A stretch of 10,145 bases of DNA. Source: Physocladia obscura (Eukaryota; Chytridiomycota; Chytridiomycetes; Chytridiales; Chytriomycetaceae). Location: positions 1-10,145 of the forward strand of contig JADGJH010001404.1 in assembly GCA_027596945.1 (NCBI GenBank), in the 5' to 3' direction. Position numbers and translations under genes: made by a program. Under the pieces are notes generated by a model. It saw only the letters and a program-made list of their open reading frames with translations, did not search any database and was not told where the DNA came from. Shown here one piece after another: positions 7,881 to 10,145 of the stretch; position 1 is the first letter of the stretch, and every line of letters begins with the position of its first letter.

Positions 7881-8783
7881 AATTGTCATATTTGAATTTG
7901 AACTAAAACACCTGAAACACAAAACAGTAGACTGTTGGAGCAGCATGCATATAAGCTGAAATAACATCGCAATTCCTTTAACTAGTCATGATGACATATA
8001 TATTCTAGCAGCAGTAACCAAAAATGTAAGCTTGCTGGGTAAGACCGTGGATTGCTTAGTTGAACTACCATGTCACATACCAAATAAATATAATAAAAGC
8101 TTTATTCTCTTAAATAACTAAGAATCTAAACTATTGAGGGGGTTTTCAAGTGTTTCAGATTCTAGTACAAATAGCAATCCCAAAACAAAGATTTCAGCAT
8201 AAGAATTAGATGCAAAATATGATTGTGCCTATTAAAACTTATCAATTTGCTCTGAAATAAACTTTTTTCAAAAATGCCTCCTCTACCAGTAGAATTTTTC
8301 AAACCCATTTTGTATTTGAACAAAAATTCCAGTGTGTTTGATTTTTTTCAAAATAAACCATTACAAAGACTTTTTTTGAAGCAAATTAACTTGAAACAAT
8401 GAAAAATACTCCTTATTAGACTTTGACTTTTCTGTTTCAAGTCTTATTGCTATTCCAAAAACGTAATGTTGTAAAAAGAATCATTCAGCACCAACACAGT
8501 CTTCAAGTAAATGTTATGAAAAACTGATTAAATTTTTCCAAAAGACTGAATAAAATAATGCATGAGTGACCTAATTGAATAACAACATCACTGCCCCAGT
8601 GGGAAGCCAACAAAACAGTCTCATAAAGTTGCAGACACACCCAACATTGGCACTATGTTTTGGTCTCTTCTAGTACTTAAGTAATGGGAAAAAAATACAG
8701 CAGTACAACAAAACTATTCAACAGATATTTTATAACTATAAATAATGTAATTCTATCTGTATTTTTATGTTTGTATTTGTAAT

Positions 8784-8802
8784 GAAAGAAAGAAAGAGAA
8801 AG
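8784..8802 (+). repeat. Short imperfect GAAA microsatellite
   Basis: Three GAAA units followed by a GA-type variant, all purine on the + strand. Too short to say more. Confidence 0.6.
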
Positions 8803-9355
8803 TTCTTTTTTACAAAACACAACATCCTTGACTGTTCAGCCACACAATAGCACAAATTGGAGAATAAATACAAATAGCTTACAACTAGTTAAAAATAAGG
8901 GTAATCACTGTGTTTATTGAAAATCTCTGTTTCAAACAAGATACCAGATACATTCTATACAAGAGCATGGCTTGTACAGTAGATTAGCAAAATTTTGGAA
9001 ATTCCCTTGCATGCCATCAAGCCAGAGAGTAAAACTGAAATATTTAGAAATTAGAAGATTTTTGTGTTAAAATAGCCCAAATAGACTTAAATCCTGATGT
9101 ATTTGAAGGCAATACTGTCAATTCAAGACAGTGCCAAAGAAACACAAAAATATTAACAACAAAACTAAAAGAAAATAAGCCCTGCTTTTCAGCCCATTCA
9201 ATACCCTTTTTGTTGCATCATCATTGCGCAATTTTCAGCCCCAAATCCTATTGATCAATCCATTTCCAGTTTTCAACTCCCCCAGATTGAATTAGAAATC
9301 CCACAAACCAGAAAACTATAAAGGCTCAACTTCTTCCCAAAAACCCAAAAACCAT

Positions 9356-9474
9356 CATAGAAGGCAAAAAGAGAAGAAAATCAAATATGAGGTCAGATAA
9401 AGAAAGAAGAAAGTAAAAGGGTAAGAAATAAGAAAATAAAGATAAAGCAGAATAAAGAAGGAAGAGAACACAAA
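9356..9474 (+). repeat. Purine-rich tract on + strand
   Basis: About 120 bases made almost entirely of A and G on the + strand, with only scattered T and C and no fixed unit length. Such tracts are common low-complexity sequence. Coding potential is nil. Confidence 0.55.
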
Positions 9475-9548
9475 TAACAATATTCAATCAGTTTGATTTG
9501 ATATTGTGGCTAGTCATCAAAACAAATATCAAAGATGCATTCACCTGA

Positions 9549-9725
9549 AATTTGCATGACAATTCAACAACAGTTGTGTACTGGTTGCAAAAAAAACCAG
9601 GATTAGGTAATTTACTTGCATTTAAGGCCAAAACTAAGAAGTCAAGTGCAAAAATTGTGTGTAAATTTTGCAGTAAAGTTTTAGACAACATTGACAAGCT
9701 GAAGACAGTGCTGAAAAGTCAATAA
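9549..9725 (+). pseudogene. Fragment resembling a BED-type zinc finger of a transposase
   Basis: A frame open for 58 codons ends in TAA at 9723-9725. It reads a basic stretch (FKAKTKKSSAKIV), then CKFCSK (cysteine codons 9660-9662 and 9669-9671), then LDNIDKLKTVLKSQ. The order basic region, CxxC, spacer, L..L.. is that of BED zinc fingers found at the N-terminus of hAT transposases and in chromatin proteins, but the His that should complete zinc binding is missing. No start codon and no downstream transposase are visible. It could be a decayed element start or an exon whose remainder lies elsewhere. The antisense frame (9697-9488) is treated as its shadow. Confidence 0.35.
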
Positions 9726-10123
9726 AATAAACTCAATGAATTTGATAAAAGACAATAATGCAATGTATTATCAACCAAGCCTGACAAGCTGTTGATTGCC
9801 TACATAATTTTATCTATTTTTGTTCCCTTATAGATTTTGATTTATTTTATCCTTGTCAATTTTGCTAAAGTTGAAAATTTGGAAGAAAACAAGAGAAAAA
9901 AAGGGAAAGACAACAATTGGAGGTGCCCTCCAAGCAAGCATTAGAGAATACTTAAGTGTATATATTATATAATTACTACTTCCACCACATAGCTATTATG
10001 GCTATCTCAAAGATCTACAATAAATCAGTCATGACAATCAACTGGCAGCTCAAACAATACAAAACTAATAAAATGCTCAAACAAAACCTCCCATGGATTA
10101 ATTTCCACCTGTTATAAGAATAA
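9726..10123. other. AT-rich stretch without a recognisable gene
   Basis: Nothing coding or structured was seen. There are no CpGs by hand count, and the composition continues that of 7881-9548. Confidence 0.5.
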
Positions 10124-10145
10124 ATATATATATATACATATATAT
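10124..10145. repeat. AT dinucleotide repeat at window end
   Basis: Alternating A and T interrupted by one C, running off the window end, so its full length is unknown. Confidence 0.75.

Larger units (their letters stand above)
7881..9548. other. AT-rich, CpG-poor stretch without a recognisable gene
   Basis: About 1.7 kb with no convincing open frame on either strand, no tRNA-like or rRNA-like sequence, and only four CpGs (7968, 8046, 8462 and about 9227). Composition matches the left transposon block, so it is most likely old transposon or intergenic sequence. It contains a short GAAA repeat (8784-8802) and a purine-rich tract (9356-9474). Confidence 0.5.

Noticed and set aside
9488..9697. 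69-codon - strand open frame
   Set aside because: It is the exact antisense of the CKFC zinc-finger-like + strand frame and is hydrophobic, as antisense of Lys-rich coding sequence would be.
1..10145. CRISPR array, bacterial operon, tRNA or rRNA genes, viral genes
   Set aside because: I saw no spaced direct repeats, ribosome binding sites, cloverleaf or B-box-like sequence, or viral structural/replication motifs. The introns and protein families are eukaryotic.

Overview
This looks like a nuclear eukaryotic window. It is AT-rich and its coding exons are joined by short GT-AG introns (44-58 bases, one of 86). Metazoan/fungal/amoebozoan protein families are present, and AATAAA-type poly(A) signals appear instead of bacterial signals. 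The alpha-arrestins, a SAM domain fused to an arrestin, VMA12/TMEM199 and an IS630/Tc1-type transposase suggest an opisthokont or amoebozoan microbe, such as an early-diverging fungus or unicellular animal relative. The lineage is inference and low confidence.

Layout: (1) Bases 1 to about 2290 hold decayed DNA-transposon sequence. A broken IS630/Tc1-like DDE transposase on the + strand converges on a second broken gene on the - strand, with stop codons only 12 bases apart. (2) Bases about 2290-7880 form a compact gene island. On the - strand, in order of transcription, are arrestin A (7230 to 5942, 5' end unresolved), a VMA12/TMEM199 V-ATPase assembly factor (5367 to 4451, four exons) and arrestin B (4309 to 2526, three exons, C-terminal SAM domain). 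A probable small + strand gene of unknown function (7362-7876) diverges from arrestin A. Bases 5368-5941 contain a coding-looking but unresolved stretch. (3) Bases 7881-10145 are mostly non-coding AT-rich sequence, with a zinc-finger transposase fragment at 9549-9725 and simple repeats.

CpG content splits the window sharply. By hand count there are 4 CpGs in 1-2290 and 4 in 7881-10145, but 13 in just the 180 bases 2881-3060 inside the gene island. This fits long-term CpG methylation and deamination of the transposon-rich flanks while the gene island is spared.

Functionally, two arrestin paralogues (trafficking adaptors) bracket a V-ATPase assembly gene on the same strand. All three families act in endomembrane and endosomal biology. 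A functional link from this order is only a suggestion.
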